From Drosophila persimilis (Eukaryota > Arthropoda > Insecta > Diptera > Drosophilidae), in the NCBI RefSeq assembly GCF_003286085.1, contig NW_020825326.1, positions 1,798,001 through 1,862,000 on the forward strand: a DNA stretch of 64,000 nt. Reading direction: 5' to 3'. Shown in pieces: positions 1 through 11,483 of this stretch. A model generated the notes under the pieces. The model had not been told where the DNA came from, ran no database searches, and saw only the letters and a list, made by a program, of their open reading frames with translations. The position numbers and the translations under genes are program-made. Each line of letters begins with the position of its first letter. The stretch's first letter is position 1.

Positions 1-288
1 AATTTTGCACGCACACGACGTCCGCTCGCTGCCAAATGTGTTGACAAGTGTTGGTAAGCTTTTAAAGCGAATTCAGCGCATGGCTTTTTGCGCCGCGGTT
101 GTAGGGAGGCGAAAGCTTTCAGCCGCTGCGCAAGTTTGGCGGCAAGCGAAAGCTTCGAAACAACGCCAACTGCTGAGTTCTTCTGATGCGGTGATCTGAG
201 GAGATATGTATGTATGTACGTACATGTGTTCATATGTAGATTGAAATGATAAACGCTCGAAGTAGGCTTTCGCCATGGATTTACCCGG

Positions 289-3278
289 TCAGCGCTGCTT
301 GAGGTGCATGGCTAGGAGCTTGGTTCGGATGCGTTTGCGGTCCCTTGATATTATCTCCATGCGCTCTTTGACGCTCGTCTGGAAAAATATCAGGTGCAGA
401 GTGCGGCTTGCCGAACAGAGCTGGACGAGATCGAAAGAGAGTAATACAAATTCGAGAAGATAGTGAGAATCAATCTCTTACCTGCTGCAGGAGACGCGCC
501 TTCAGGCGTATGTTGCCGGGCTCCTCCTCCTCGTCAAGACTGGTGCCGTATGTCTCCAGGTGCAGATTAAGAACAAAGATGAGGGTGTCGCGTATGGTCT
601 GGACAACACGTTGCACTTGCTCTGTGCGAAAGAGACGGCGCACGAGGTACCCCCGCACACCGGCAGTGATACGGCTGGCCGCAGCAGTCTCCTCCTCCTC
701 CTAACGGGGATCATATACAAAATTTGGGGGGTGGGGTAAAAAATAAGGTTTGCTAGCTGCTTAGGCACCTGATTGATCGATTTAAAAATATATACTATTT
801 ATTGGTTAGTAATTTTTCTAGCAGGTGCAACCAAAGTTTTTGTTAGATCAGAATTTTTGTGCCCTTTGATTCCGGCAGTATTTGTTAAGGCACGTGGTTC
901 TCTCGGTTTACCGCTATTTCTTATGGCTTCTCACCCGCCCAACGCTGCATGCGAAAGTGTATCGATTAAAGAGCAATTGAGAGAAGGAGAGAAGGCCATT
1001 GGTGGCGGAAAAAGAGGTTAGGTTCGGTTCGGTTCGCTCCCGGGCCAACTAATTTGAGATTCTCTTCTCCGTCGTCTTGTATGAACTCACATTGCGTCCG
1101 CGCGTGGGCGTTGACGTTGTCTTCCTAGCTGTTGATGCGCTACCCTGCTGTTGCCCCTGGGGCAGACCACGACTAGGTAGACGGCGGGCAGTGCTGTGGG
1201 TCCTTGTTGCGGCTCCATTGCCGCTTCCTGGGGGAGTCTTCTTAGGACCGGCGCGGCCGACACTTCCTCCACCGCCACCCACGACGCGCTGGACTAAACC
1301 TTTGGTGGATCCCGGTCCTAGGCTGGCTCTGCCGTTGTTCTTTTGGGCATTGGATGCTGTCCGGGTTCGGGGCGCAAGAGCGCTGACTGCTGGACGCTTG
1401 CTATTGCTCAGATTACTGTTGCGCAGGGGCATCTCGAAGGAGCGCGGCGTGCTCGGAGCACTAGTTCCGGACAGTGGCTGCGGCTCATAGTCGGAACTCA
1501 GACTCACACTCTTGGGAAGCCCCTCGCCTGTCCCGAAAAGGCACTTGCGAGAGGAGTGTTGGGGCGGAGGGAGATTAGGGACGCAGATGTCTACCATAGG
1601 TACGGAACCGTACGAATCGTCTGGGGTGCGCGGCGACAATACTGTGGGTGAGATGGTTATTGTGTTGCTCGGCGACGTGCAAGTGGCACCACTTGTGGTG
1701 GCCATGCTACTGCTAATGAGCTCATCGCCTTGCGAGCTGCTGGCCAAATGCTGTTGCAGTGACTGGGTGCTGGTGTACACCGTCACCTGTTTGGAGAGCC
1801 CGTCGCGATAGACCGACAAGTCTACTTCCGCGCAAATCTGGTTGATGAGGAACTTCTGCTGGCGTTCAAACTCTTCCTGCATGCGCAGGCGCTCGTCATG
1901 CTGGTACTGAACCAGCTGGTTGAATCTGTCTCTGTGGGTCCGGAGGTAATTTCTCAGCCCATCCACATTGTTGGCGGCCACCTTGTGATCGTTCAAGGTG
2001 CGCTCGATCATGAGGTCGATTTCCTGGTCCACGTTCGGTTGATCCTGAAGCAACATTTCCATCACCTGGCGTGGTGGTTGCTCCTGCTGGTTGGGACTGA
2101 CGGGACGCATCCGAAGGCAGCCTCTGCTCGGAATGCTGTTGCGGCTCTTGGGACTGCGGCTCACCCGCTTTGCCTTTGACTCCACCGTCTCTCGTTGAAA
2201 GTGGGCCAGTGCTCGGGCCTCTGCATCCGCCGTGCGCTGCATGTGCTCCACAAGCACCTGGGAGGGCTCCTCCAGTGTAAACGATCGCGATCGTTGAACG
2301 GTACATCTACCAGCACCAGCTCTTTCGTTATTCAATTTTATCGTAAGGCTCGACAGGGTCTGTGTCAGGGAGGGTTTAGCACTTGTGTCGTATTCCATGT
2401 CCTGGCCGTGCCATATCACAGTTGCCGGCTCGGTCGACGCGGATGGTAGAGAGTCGCATGCGGGCGGCAGCATTTTACCCAGACCTGACCGCTCAAAGTG
2501 GAGGATACGATTTGTGATATTGTTCAACCTGCGGTTATGGACCGTCAGCACTGAACAGCCAAGCGACGTGAGATCCTCTGGCTGAAGCTCCTGCTGCTGA
2601 GGGGTGGGCGGGTTCACCAGGATGGTGGGTATCTTGGCATCCTTCGCATCTTCAGCATCTGTCACTTCAATTCCGAGGGACTGGGGACGCTGCGGCATTT
2701 TGATGGTGCTAGGAGGTTGGTCAAAGATGTACGTTTTCGTCTGCTGCAGAAGCGGCACAACTCGCCGTGCTTCCATGGGGGTGTAAGCATTGCCGATATT
2801 TTCACTATCCTCTCGGCCTCCAGGGACTCTGACCGTTTCCAACTTTTTCTCCAGCTGAAGGGCCATATGCTTAGACAGTTGCAAATCGCTCCGCTTAGTC
2901 TCCGTCATCTGATGGGGACAAAGTCATGCTTAAGCAGCGCCGCACCTCCAAGCACACATATAAATACTCACCAGAGGCGCCAGAATGGGCTGACCATCGA
3001 TGTGGAACCTAGAGCCAATGCTGTTGTTAGAGCTCGCTTCAGAGAGGGCATCTGGACTGTGTTGGCTGGGTGTGTTGGGACCGGATATGGTAGTCGTCTC
3101 AGTTGGGGTCGTGGCTGTGGTTTCAGTCCCCTCCTGGCACTGGGTCTGGCTCTGTTCGACCTCTGCCAACAGCTTCTCCATTGCCTTTCTGCGAGGGGAC
3201 AATCAATGCCGTGACGAGAAGTATATCACTAAGTTATTTAATTTTTCATATTTGTATTTCTTACCGAGTACTATCCAT
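289..3278 (-). CDS. Cp110: Centriolar coiled-coil protein CP110
   Basis: CP110 caps the distal end of centrioles and controls centriole length and ciliogenesis. I join five coding exons on the minus strand: 3265-3278, 2972-3188, 1091-2908, 482-700 and 289-420. All junctions are GT-AG and keep frame, giving 799 residues. The first coding exon is only 14 nt (MDST plus two bases). The long middle exon is rich in S, T, P and Q with short charged helices (QYQHDERLRMQEEFERQQ). The C-terminal exons hold an IQ-like stretch (ITAGVRGYLVRRLFRTEQVQ) and a basic helix, the part most similar to vertebrate CP110. The protein ends MHLKQR. Assignment rests on this C-terminal similarity and on remembered position near the X base. 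A DRE lies about 170 bp upstream of the ATG. Confidence 0.82.
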
Positions 3279-3448
3279 GATAGAAAATTAACTTAAAATT
3301 ATAGCTACTTAAATTTTGAGAGATACTACTAAATCGACCGACTCCGGACCTAAGCCAACTGAACAAAAAAAAAAAATAAAAAAATTAACAAAACACTTCG
3401 TTCAGTTGCTACTAGATATGGAAATCTTTCGATGGAAAACATATACAA

Positions 3449-3456
3449 TATCGATA
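3449..3456. promoter_or_regulatory. DRE motif (TATCGATA) upstream of Cp110
   Basis: The palindromic octamer TATCGATA sits about 170 bp upstream of the Cp110 start codon. DREF-bound DRE sites are common in Drosophila housekeeping promoters. A second copy is at 3674-3681. Role is inferred from position. Confidence 0.5.
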
Positions 3457-5833
3457 AGATGAATGGGCGGCGAACTACGTTGAAAAATCAATTAATTATT
3501 TAATTTGTATTCAAAAGGCATTTGGTCTGCTCTTTATTATAAACGTTGGCATGCATGTTAACCATTTAGTAAGCCTTCACACTTATTGCGGGTTAGCGAG
3601 ACCAGAGGACAGGATAACATATTTTATTTCAAATTTCAATTTGAATTCGCGATCATAATGTCTTTACATGGGCTATCGATATCATGCTAATATTACAATC
3701 GAGAGCATATTTTTCCAAACGCCATCTCTAGTGTAGAGGGCGCGCTTTATTTTCCGCCCACCCTACAGAAAATTACCCACAACATGAGTTTTTCCTGTTA
3801 GCTCTCTCTCCATAAATATACACCATTTGATAAAAAGATCACAAGTTCATGCATGTAGAAAAATGCGTGTTCAGTACTCGTTCACTTTTCGATAGCCCGA
3901 ACACATCAAACATCGATTACATACATTGTTTTTGCTCAATTTCGCGGTTCACTGGTGAGCGTCAATCTAGAAGTATTTCTTCATTGTCTCAATATTTCAA
4001 TACTTTTTGAACTGCGCGGTTGTGGCGAAGTGTATTTTTTTTTTGTTGTTTTTTGCGCGAATATTGCTGTTACGAATATTATGTATATTGCTAGAACTGC
4101 CGCCAGAACTGCCCCCAAATAAAGTGTATATAAGCATATAATAGCCAAACCAAATGTATGAATCCCAAACAAATTTACCCAAGCAAATAATCAACAAAAT
4201 GAAACTAGCACGAGAGACAGAAAATTGCCACCCACATGTGCTGGAAAAATGGACTGTCCCATGTGCTCTTGTTTGTCGGGGAGTTTTAGGTGTAAACTAC
4301 GTTCTAACTGTATCTCCATTGTGTGTGCGTGTGACTCTATGTGTGTGTGAAAAGGGGTGCGGGTATTGGGGGTCTTGCTGACTTTAGTTTCGCAAAAATG
4401 CTCTTTGTCTAGTAGATGCGTTCCATGGACGCAATACCCCCTCCCTTTGATCGAGCGGGTGACTCAAGTCATAGTCACTTGACATGGAACGCTTTCCCAT
4501 TGCCCTCCCCACTCCCCACTGACAAGTGTAAAAAGGAAAATCAAGAAGCGCCAAGTTTCGCACATATATACTTGGATATATGTATGCATACAGGCACTCA
4601 CACTTGCATGGTTGTGTGTGTATATTCTGCGACGCAATTGAAAAGACATCGAAGGCCAAACAACTTTGCTTTTTATATGTACATATGTTGTTGCTGTTTT
4701 TTTTTTTGTTAGTTTCCTTTGTTTTTGCTATTATCACAACTTCTTTTTGGTTAGGGCTCTGCGAGAGAGCTTTTACTTCTACTCTTGGTACGCGCGCACG
4801 CTCACTCTCTCACAGGCGGCACCCAAGTTATATTCACTGGAAGGTATGGACGGTACTGCTTTTATCACTCTCTTCGTCTCCCAAACACGTTTGCCACGAA
4901 AATAAAATATGTATGCGAATATCGCTACAGTGGGGGGGCACAAGTGCCTTGCCTTTAACTAACATACCTTGCACTCGTAGCCGGTGTAATGTGACAGCGA
5001 CGCGTTGCGTTGGCCGCGGCCCCCAACCCCGCTTCCCACGTTAAACGTAGCAGACCAACAACAACAAAAAATAAGAAAAAAAACAAATGAAAAACAAGGG
5101 GAAATGTTAATCATTTCACAAGTCCTTGAAGAATCGCAATAACATTATACCTTCGATGGTGCCACAACGCAGTTGTTTCTTTGTTTTTCCAAGAAAATGT
5201 CGACGTTCACGTAAAAAGAAAATTGCAATCACCCCACCACAACTGAACATATGTATGTATGCATGTACATTTGTGTATGTGTGTGTGACTGTGTGAGAGA
5301 CGGGCCCTCGAAATATGGATTTGTGTTTTCATTATTTTTGCACAAAATCCCCTTTAAATAAAAACAACAATTTTTTTTTTTGCTTTTCCTCTCTCCCTCG
5401 GACGCTTATGGACTTTTGTTGTTTTGGTAAAATGCCATATTTTTATGTATTTTCATTTCTACGCAGCAGCCATCCCAGGGGTCTCACTGTGAACGTGAAC
5501 TGGGTGCCACACTACAGACCATTGTGAGCCAGCATCTATAACTAACGGTAGCGGTAACAGTACCGATATCAGGAATCAAGTGAAAACTACGCCCATGCGC
5601 ACAGCTGATTCAGAACCTTTCCTAACGGCAAACGGATTGACTCTCCTCCACTCCAATCAAAATCGAAACGGAAATCGTAATCACCACAAAAAACTGTAAG
5701 AGAGAACTCCCTCATCCCCCGCTAATAGCGGGAGAAGTCAGGAAGCAACGAAACAATACCAAAGCAGAAATAAGGAGAGCGGAAGAGTAAGAAGAGTGCA
5801 CCCCAAAGAACACAAACACTACGCAAAGGGAAA
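3457..5833. other. Intergenic and 5' region between Cp110 and the RETREG-like gene
   Basis: AT-rich noncoding DNA without a convincing gene. It holds poly(A)/poly(T) tracts, a second DRE at 3674-3681, TG-rich microsatellite stretches near 4310-4350 and 5225-5300, and no conserved-looking reading frame. The sequence TTCTACGCAG at about 5458-5467 could be the acceptor of a 5' untranslated exon that runs to the ATG at 5834. Confidence 0.4.
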
Positions 5834-8800
5834 ATGTTACAGCTTCCCCGCCCATCGCGGTCGACGCTGCACTGTGGTCTGGCCGCCCTGATTACAGTCC
5901 TGCTAATGACCTGGTAAGTTGTTTTCCCGACAAAAGCATACCAAAATGCACAACCACATATCATGTGATTTGGCCCAGCCCAGTCCGAGGGTCCGTTAGC
6001 CTGTTATTAGGTGCACATACTGAATGTTGCACAGGAGCTCTGTTTTTCAGGCAGGCACAAAAATATGATGTAGCGGAGAGACTTGGGGATCCCTATTTCG
6101 TCCCTGTATTTCATAGATAAACATGAGAAAACTTTTGATCAATCGAATCAAAGTTCTTCAGTGGATTTTCGGTGAAACTATTTGAATATATGTTAGTACA
6201 TACATATGTATGTAGATACTTATGAAAGTAGCTGGCATAGAATAGGATTGACATAGGATTATAGAATAGGTATATAATCCAGAAACTGCAGAATCCTTCA
6301 TAAAAGGTTGACATGAAGTTTATTGACGATTAATTTATTTTAAAAGGAGATTAGTGTAGGTTTCTATCGAGTATTTACCCCAAAAAAATATCTCTATTGG
6401 TGTTTTTTAAATTCAAAAAGTTAAAGTTATTTATTATTATTATTTTTAGCTAAAGAAAACATGACTATACAAATACCAAAATACAGTAAACGCTCGGAAA
6501 TTACCTTTCGAGAATTAGGACCACGTCATTCACAAAGTGGTTCTAATCTCCGAGCGTCTACTGTATACCGAAAAAGTGAAAAACTTTTGCATATTTGAAT
6601 AGGCAGATCAGATGAAAGATAATGCAATTATATGCCCATCGGAAATACCCAGTCTGCCCAATGTACAGTCTCAGAAAACTTCGATCCCAAAGACGGAAAA
6701 TAAAAGTCATTCTGGTCACTCAATATAATTCCTTCGAATCGCGACGCACTTATACATAAGTAAACATTTCAACTTTTAAGTGGGTCATGCAGCACCCCGT
6801 TAGACCACTCCGCCCATTTAAACGCTTCGAGCATTTCACTCATGGGCAGGAGGGGCCGGCAGAATGACGAAAATAAGTTATATAGCCGGTGACACAAACG
6901 CTTACGGTAACAGGGGCCGGCAGCAGGCGGCAGGAGGAATGGAGCCAAAAGAACGACGCGTGCCCAATTCCGAAAAAAATATATGTATGAAAAGTTGCAA
7001 TGTGTTATTTTAAGAATAAATGTACATATGTAAATGCATACTACAATGTACTTATGTACATACGTATGTACATATATGTATGCCTGATCTCTTTTTACGT
7101 GCTTGCACCTTCATTTTGGCGGTCTGGCTAGTGCCTCCTCTCAGTCCACTGCCCTCACATTGCCATAGAGTGCAGTAAGTATGAGTGCCTTTTATATATG
7201 TACATAAATGTCATTCCATGCATCGTCCTCCTCCACTGAGCAGCCCCTTTTGAAAGGCATCGCGTTGAGCATTTAAAGCATTCTGTGTGGCGCAATTAAC
7301 CAAAAAATTAAATGAAGTGAAACACAGAGAATGATTTGCACGGAAACAGAGAGAAGATCTAGATCTCTCGCCACACAAAAGCACCATGCACACATACGTG
7401 CATGCATGTTACGGACATACGTGATCAAAAAAATACTGCATACGTGAATATATGGCTTGTTAAGTACTGGCTAAACCAGGCAAGAATTTACTCATTACAT
7501 ACAATCTGCGCCACTTGAATAGGGCATCTCATTAAGTCAGTTTTCTGTCGACTTAACCGAAACGAATATTTAATTTTTGGTCAGCTTAATAGCTGTGTTT
7601 TGCGTGCTCAGGCCAAACGTTTTTTTTTTTTTGTTAGGCAATTTTCGTCACACTTTAGTGCTGTTAGGCGCACAATTTAGTGTATTGCACGCAGGAAATA
7701 CTCTGCTATGTCACCAACCATACAGTACACTGTATGTTAACAGTATACCCCTAATTCTGTTTTAAACGGTCCTTTTTTTAGACGGTTTAGAAATAATACG
7801 GTTTGAAAATCAAAAACTGTACATATTTTTACTCGTTTTTATTCCATTTAGCACGGTTCAAAATAACACAACACATAGAAACAAATGTAAATTTTTGTTT
7901 CCCTTTCGTTTTTCCCAACGTTTCCTAATTTTCCCCCTAATTTTAGCAGGTTTTAGAGATACGGAAACAATCACCTATTTTTGAATACGAAACAATGTCT
8001 TTTTTACGCGGTTTCTTCAGGAACCAATCTACCAATCTACCGTGTAAAAACAGAATTCGGTGTATATGGTTAGTGGCTATGTGTCTTTACCAATGGATTG
8101 ATAAGCGAATCGGTGTGTTGTTGCATTGACCAATTATTTCAAAGCAGAATTTGGGGTTGGGTTAAAAGAGTTCAAAAAGATCGGAAAGTTTTTGCGAATT
8201 CAAAAAGAAGATTATGTTGGGGCTTGGTGTGTGAGCAGTGGGTGATAGAAAACGTCCTCTTCCAATGGCGAGCTAATATAATGCCGCCAATTGCTCAATC
8301 TCTAGCTTGCATCATATGTTTGTGCTACAAAAGATTTTGGAACGCAGAGAGATGACGCATCTCATTAAAATTGTTGGTGTGTTCAACCAACTCTCTCCTT
8401 CTTATCGTTAGATTCCGTTGCCCTCCCAGCCTTGTCAGCGTCATCGATGTGCTGATAATCCGTGGTCCTAGTCCACTTAAGCTTGACCCTTCTCGAATTA
8501 AACAATTTTTGAACGCCTGAAGCTAAAGGCCGTGTCGTGCGTCGGACCCTATAAGAGGTGCTCCTATGCAGCTGCTTCCTCGTTTGGCCAGTTCTTAGCG
8601 CTCTCTGCTGGCGTATCTAAACGGGACAATTGTGCGGCGTTTGTTGTTGTTGCTGCAACTCAGCAATTCTATTCTGTATGTATCTGCAACAGCCGTAAAT
8701 CAGTCGATCGCATCAGCAGTTCTAGAATGCTCCATCTATTCAGCTCTATCTCCATCTGCAGCTTCCCCGCTTCCCCGTTTTCCCGCTTCTTCACTTCCGC

Positions 8801-11483
8801 AAAGCCTGCAGTGCGATAATCAAATGGGGAAAAAGTCAGAAAACGCGAGAGATAATAAATTAGACGCTTTTCAAGAACAAAACAAGTCGTCAGCATTTGG
8901 TAGGGCAAGACAAATAAACAAACAAAACAGCAGCGCCCAATACAACAAAACAAATACCGAAAAGAAGTAGGACCGCTTCCCATCCATACATTCCGACTGT
9001 GAGATAGCCGCTACTCAGATCATTCGATGCTTGGGCTTCAAGCAGGTCAGGTGTGTGATGTAACACTCGCCTCAATGATGGGAGAGCGGATGACACGGCA
9101 ACATATGTTAATATTGTTTAGACGATATCAGTAATACAGGTACCTACCAAATAATATCGTCACATATCAAATATTGTTGGTAGCACACAACGGTAGAAGA
9201 AGGAGGGAGCACAGACGAACATGGGTGACATGGCAGACACAGCACGTACCGGGTATCATAACCAACAGCTGGAGCTGCGTACAGTTCAAAGTACCGAGAT
9301 GGTGTACAGTGATTTAACTCTAGAGGCAGTGGAGCCTCGTAACAGGGAAGTTCCCTTACGGTCGCCCCTATAGTCTGAGGTGAGCAGAGAAGCAGACAGG
9401 GACAGAGGACAGATCGATTCGATTGTCTCCGTCCCCTACTAGACGGAATGCGATACAAGCTAATCAAAGCTAGGGGGTTTGCAGAATGCTTTTATAAAGG
9501 TGGATTTTGAATACCTTATTCCCAATAATGTTAGGTAGTAATCCCATAAAGCCAGATAAACTCTTAGCTCGAGTGAGCTAGTAGTACGTATAAATAGTGT
9601 GATCCGCATAGGTACACATTTATGTATGTTTTGAATATGGAAGAATTCGTATAATAAGGCTTATGTCGATAATCTAAATCTAAAGTAAATAATCGATGGA
9701 TTTCGGGTATCTCGGGTATTGTAAAAAAACCCTCATTCTGCCCAATTAAATCAGATTAAACCATTACAAAATTGATATCCCATTTTATCGAAGTATCGAT
9801 AGCTTTCTAGTATTTTTTGTAGAGAATACCAGACTGACTGGGGCATCAACGTCAGTGATCGAACCCATCTGTTGGCTAGCAAATGGCGTCGATATCGACT
9901 ATGGAGGCAACTGGTACTTCCGGCTGTTGCGAACGAGTCTGGTCCGCCACCAGCAGCCGCCACAGAGTTCACACACGGGTTCACATGGACGGCTAATGAG
10001 AATCAACAATCCAAAAAACACACAATCCAAAGTATCCGAAAATACGCTCGCTGGCTCAACCAGGTTTGACCAGATCTGGGGAACAAGACTGGGTATGCTT
10101 CCTGCTAGAACATGTTTCGCACGAACGCAACACAACACACAACCCCACACATACGGAATCTAGTATAAGCTTAGACACATTAGTTATTAATTATTGCCCT
10201 AAACGTAATAATAGAGTTGAGAGATGTTCGGGCTTCTTTGTGCAGTTCCGATCGAGTCGTTGGCATCTACAGTCGAAATCGGAAAGCGATCTCCCACTCC
10301 TACTGCTCCACTGCTCTTCCACTCGCACTGATAGTCCTATTACTTGCAGGGTTCGACCCCTTGGAGTGCTGTTCCTTGGCCTTCTCAGCTACTGGCTGTA
10401 CTGGACGCGCTGCAGCTTCCGCATCGTACTTACGCCCGAGGTGCGCAGCAAGCTCGAGAGTTGGGGACGGAGGGCAGACGACTGGCGCAGGAACAGCCCG
10501 AGCATGTTCTGCGCGGTGAGCACTGGCTGCCTTGCCACCTTGGCCGTGCTGGGCCACATCATATCTGGGTCCACGGTGGTGCTGACGCTTCTAGTGCTGT
10601 CCGCACTGGTCTCCACCAAGTATAACTTTAAGCTGCTGAAGATAGAGCACAAGGTGCAAGGTGAGTGGTTGTGGGTCGACGTGGGGCAATGCAGCAACTG
10701 ACTGAACAAAATATCCTTGCAGATTTCCAGTGGTCAGAAAAGCTCAACTACAATAACCTGGAGGCGGAGGTAGAGGACGAGTTCCTGCCCGATGTGAATG
10801 AGTCGAATCTGTTTGTTCTGGAACGGGCCAGCGATGTGGCCACCATCAGCTCACCCACCGATGTCGAGGAGGAGGACGAGCGCAGTGACGACATACCTTC
10901 GGAGCTGCTCATACCAGATGTGATACCCGAGATTGATGAGCACTCCACGGACGAGGACGACGAGCTGGCCCCGCTCGCCCAGCAGAGGCGGGAGGGGGCT
11001 TCTGTCTCCTCTCTGGCAGCCAACCCCAAACGGGGCCAGTCGGATGCCAGCTCCTCCTCAGACATGGACTTCCGCAAGGGCCACTTCAAGCGCGACTCTT
11101 CGCTATCCACCACCTCGTCCTCGTCGGAGGAGAGTCTCTCCAAGGGCCTGCAGTTCCCTGATCACACCACCGTCGATGCCGGCGGCGGACCCCAGCTGCG
11201 GCAACTCACCTCCGGGCCCGCACACCAGATCTCTGACCCGGCCAGCGAGCTGGTGGCTTTGGCCGTTAAAAGCCAGGCCCAGGCGCTACTGGCCAGCAGT
11301 GGCAAGCTGCTGCCTAGCCTTGTCTCCGGCCTGGTGCAGTGGGGAGCGGGTGGCAACAATGCTGTGGAGGCAGTGGATGCTGGGTCTCAGCAGCAGCAGC
11401 CGCAGCAGCGGCGCATAGTCACCGCCTTGGACTCGTCCGACGAGAGTGATTTTGAGATACTCGAAACGGATGACTTTAAGTAA
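5834..11483 (+). CDS. Reticulophagy regulator-like (FAM134/RETREG family) ER membrane protein
   Basis: RETREG proteins bend ER membrane through a reticulon-type hairpin domain and bind Atg8/LC3 to deliver ER to autophagosomes. Three exons (5834-5913, 10350-10660, 10723-11483) join in frame to 383 residues; a Trp codon (TG|G) is split across the 4.4 kb first intron. Residues about 14-46 form one long hydrophobic hairpin-like stretch and residues about 80-120 a second (STVVLTLLVLSAL), as expected for a reticulon-homology domain. The rest is acidic, Ser-rich and disordered. The C-terminus carries DESDFEILETDDF, a typical LC3-interacting core (F-x-x-L with acidic flanks). Family assignment rests on this architecture and on the LIR resembling that of FAM134B; I do not recall a fly gene symbol. 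The start is chosen because it opens the hydrophobic domain; a different first exon inside the long intron is possible. Confidence 0.68.
6484..6563. mobile_element. 80-bp inverted-repeat micro-element with TA flanks
   Basis: The left end CAGTAAACGCTCGGAAATTA matches the reverse complement of the right end (CAGTAGACGCTCGGAGATTA) at 18 of 20 positions. TA dinucleotides flank both sides (6482-6483 and 6564-6565), as expected for a TA target-site duplication. A CAGT terminus with TA duplication fits a pogo/Tc1-like nonautonomous element. It has no coding capacity. Confidence 0.6.
7744..8066. mobile_element. 323-bp inverted-repeat element (MITE-like)
   Basis: The two ends share an imperfect terminal inverted repeat of about 27 bp; both contain AATTCTGTTTT followed by an ACGGT. 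The inside is AT-rich, with several ACGGTTT-like motifs and no open frame. It lies in the long intron of the RETREG-like gene. The superfamily is unknown. Confidence 0.5.
9794..9801. promoter_or_regulatory. DRE motif (TATCGATA) within the long intron
   Basis: TATCGATA about 550 bp upstream of the second coding exon of the RETREG-like gene. It could mark an alternative internal promoter; no TSS evidence is available. Confidence 0.25.

Larger units (their letters stand above)
5914..10349 (+). other. Long first intron of the RETREG-like gene
   Basis: A 4.4 kb intron between GTAAGT and TTGCAG. It contains two inverted-repeat elements (6484-6563 and 7744-8066, listed separately), TATGTACATA-type microsatellite DNA near 7050-7080, and a DRE at 9794-9801 that could mark an internal promoter. 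Reading frames here (for example 8532-8819 and 9144-9467) look like chance. Confidence 0.5.

Noticed and set aside
1077..1490. 137-codon plus-strand frame over Cp110
   Set aside because: Antisense of the Ser/Pro/Gly-rich Cp110 exon; Leu/Pro/Arg-rich composition is typical of a shadow.
10066..10701. 211-codon plus-strand frame spanning the second exon of the RETREG-like gene
   Set aside because: It reads from the intron through TTGCAG into the exon and past a GTGAGT donor; only the exon part is coding.
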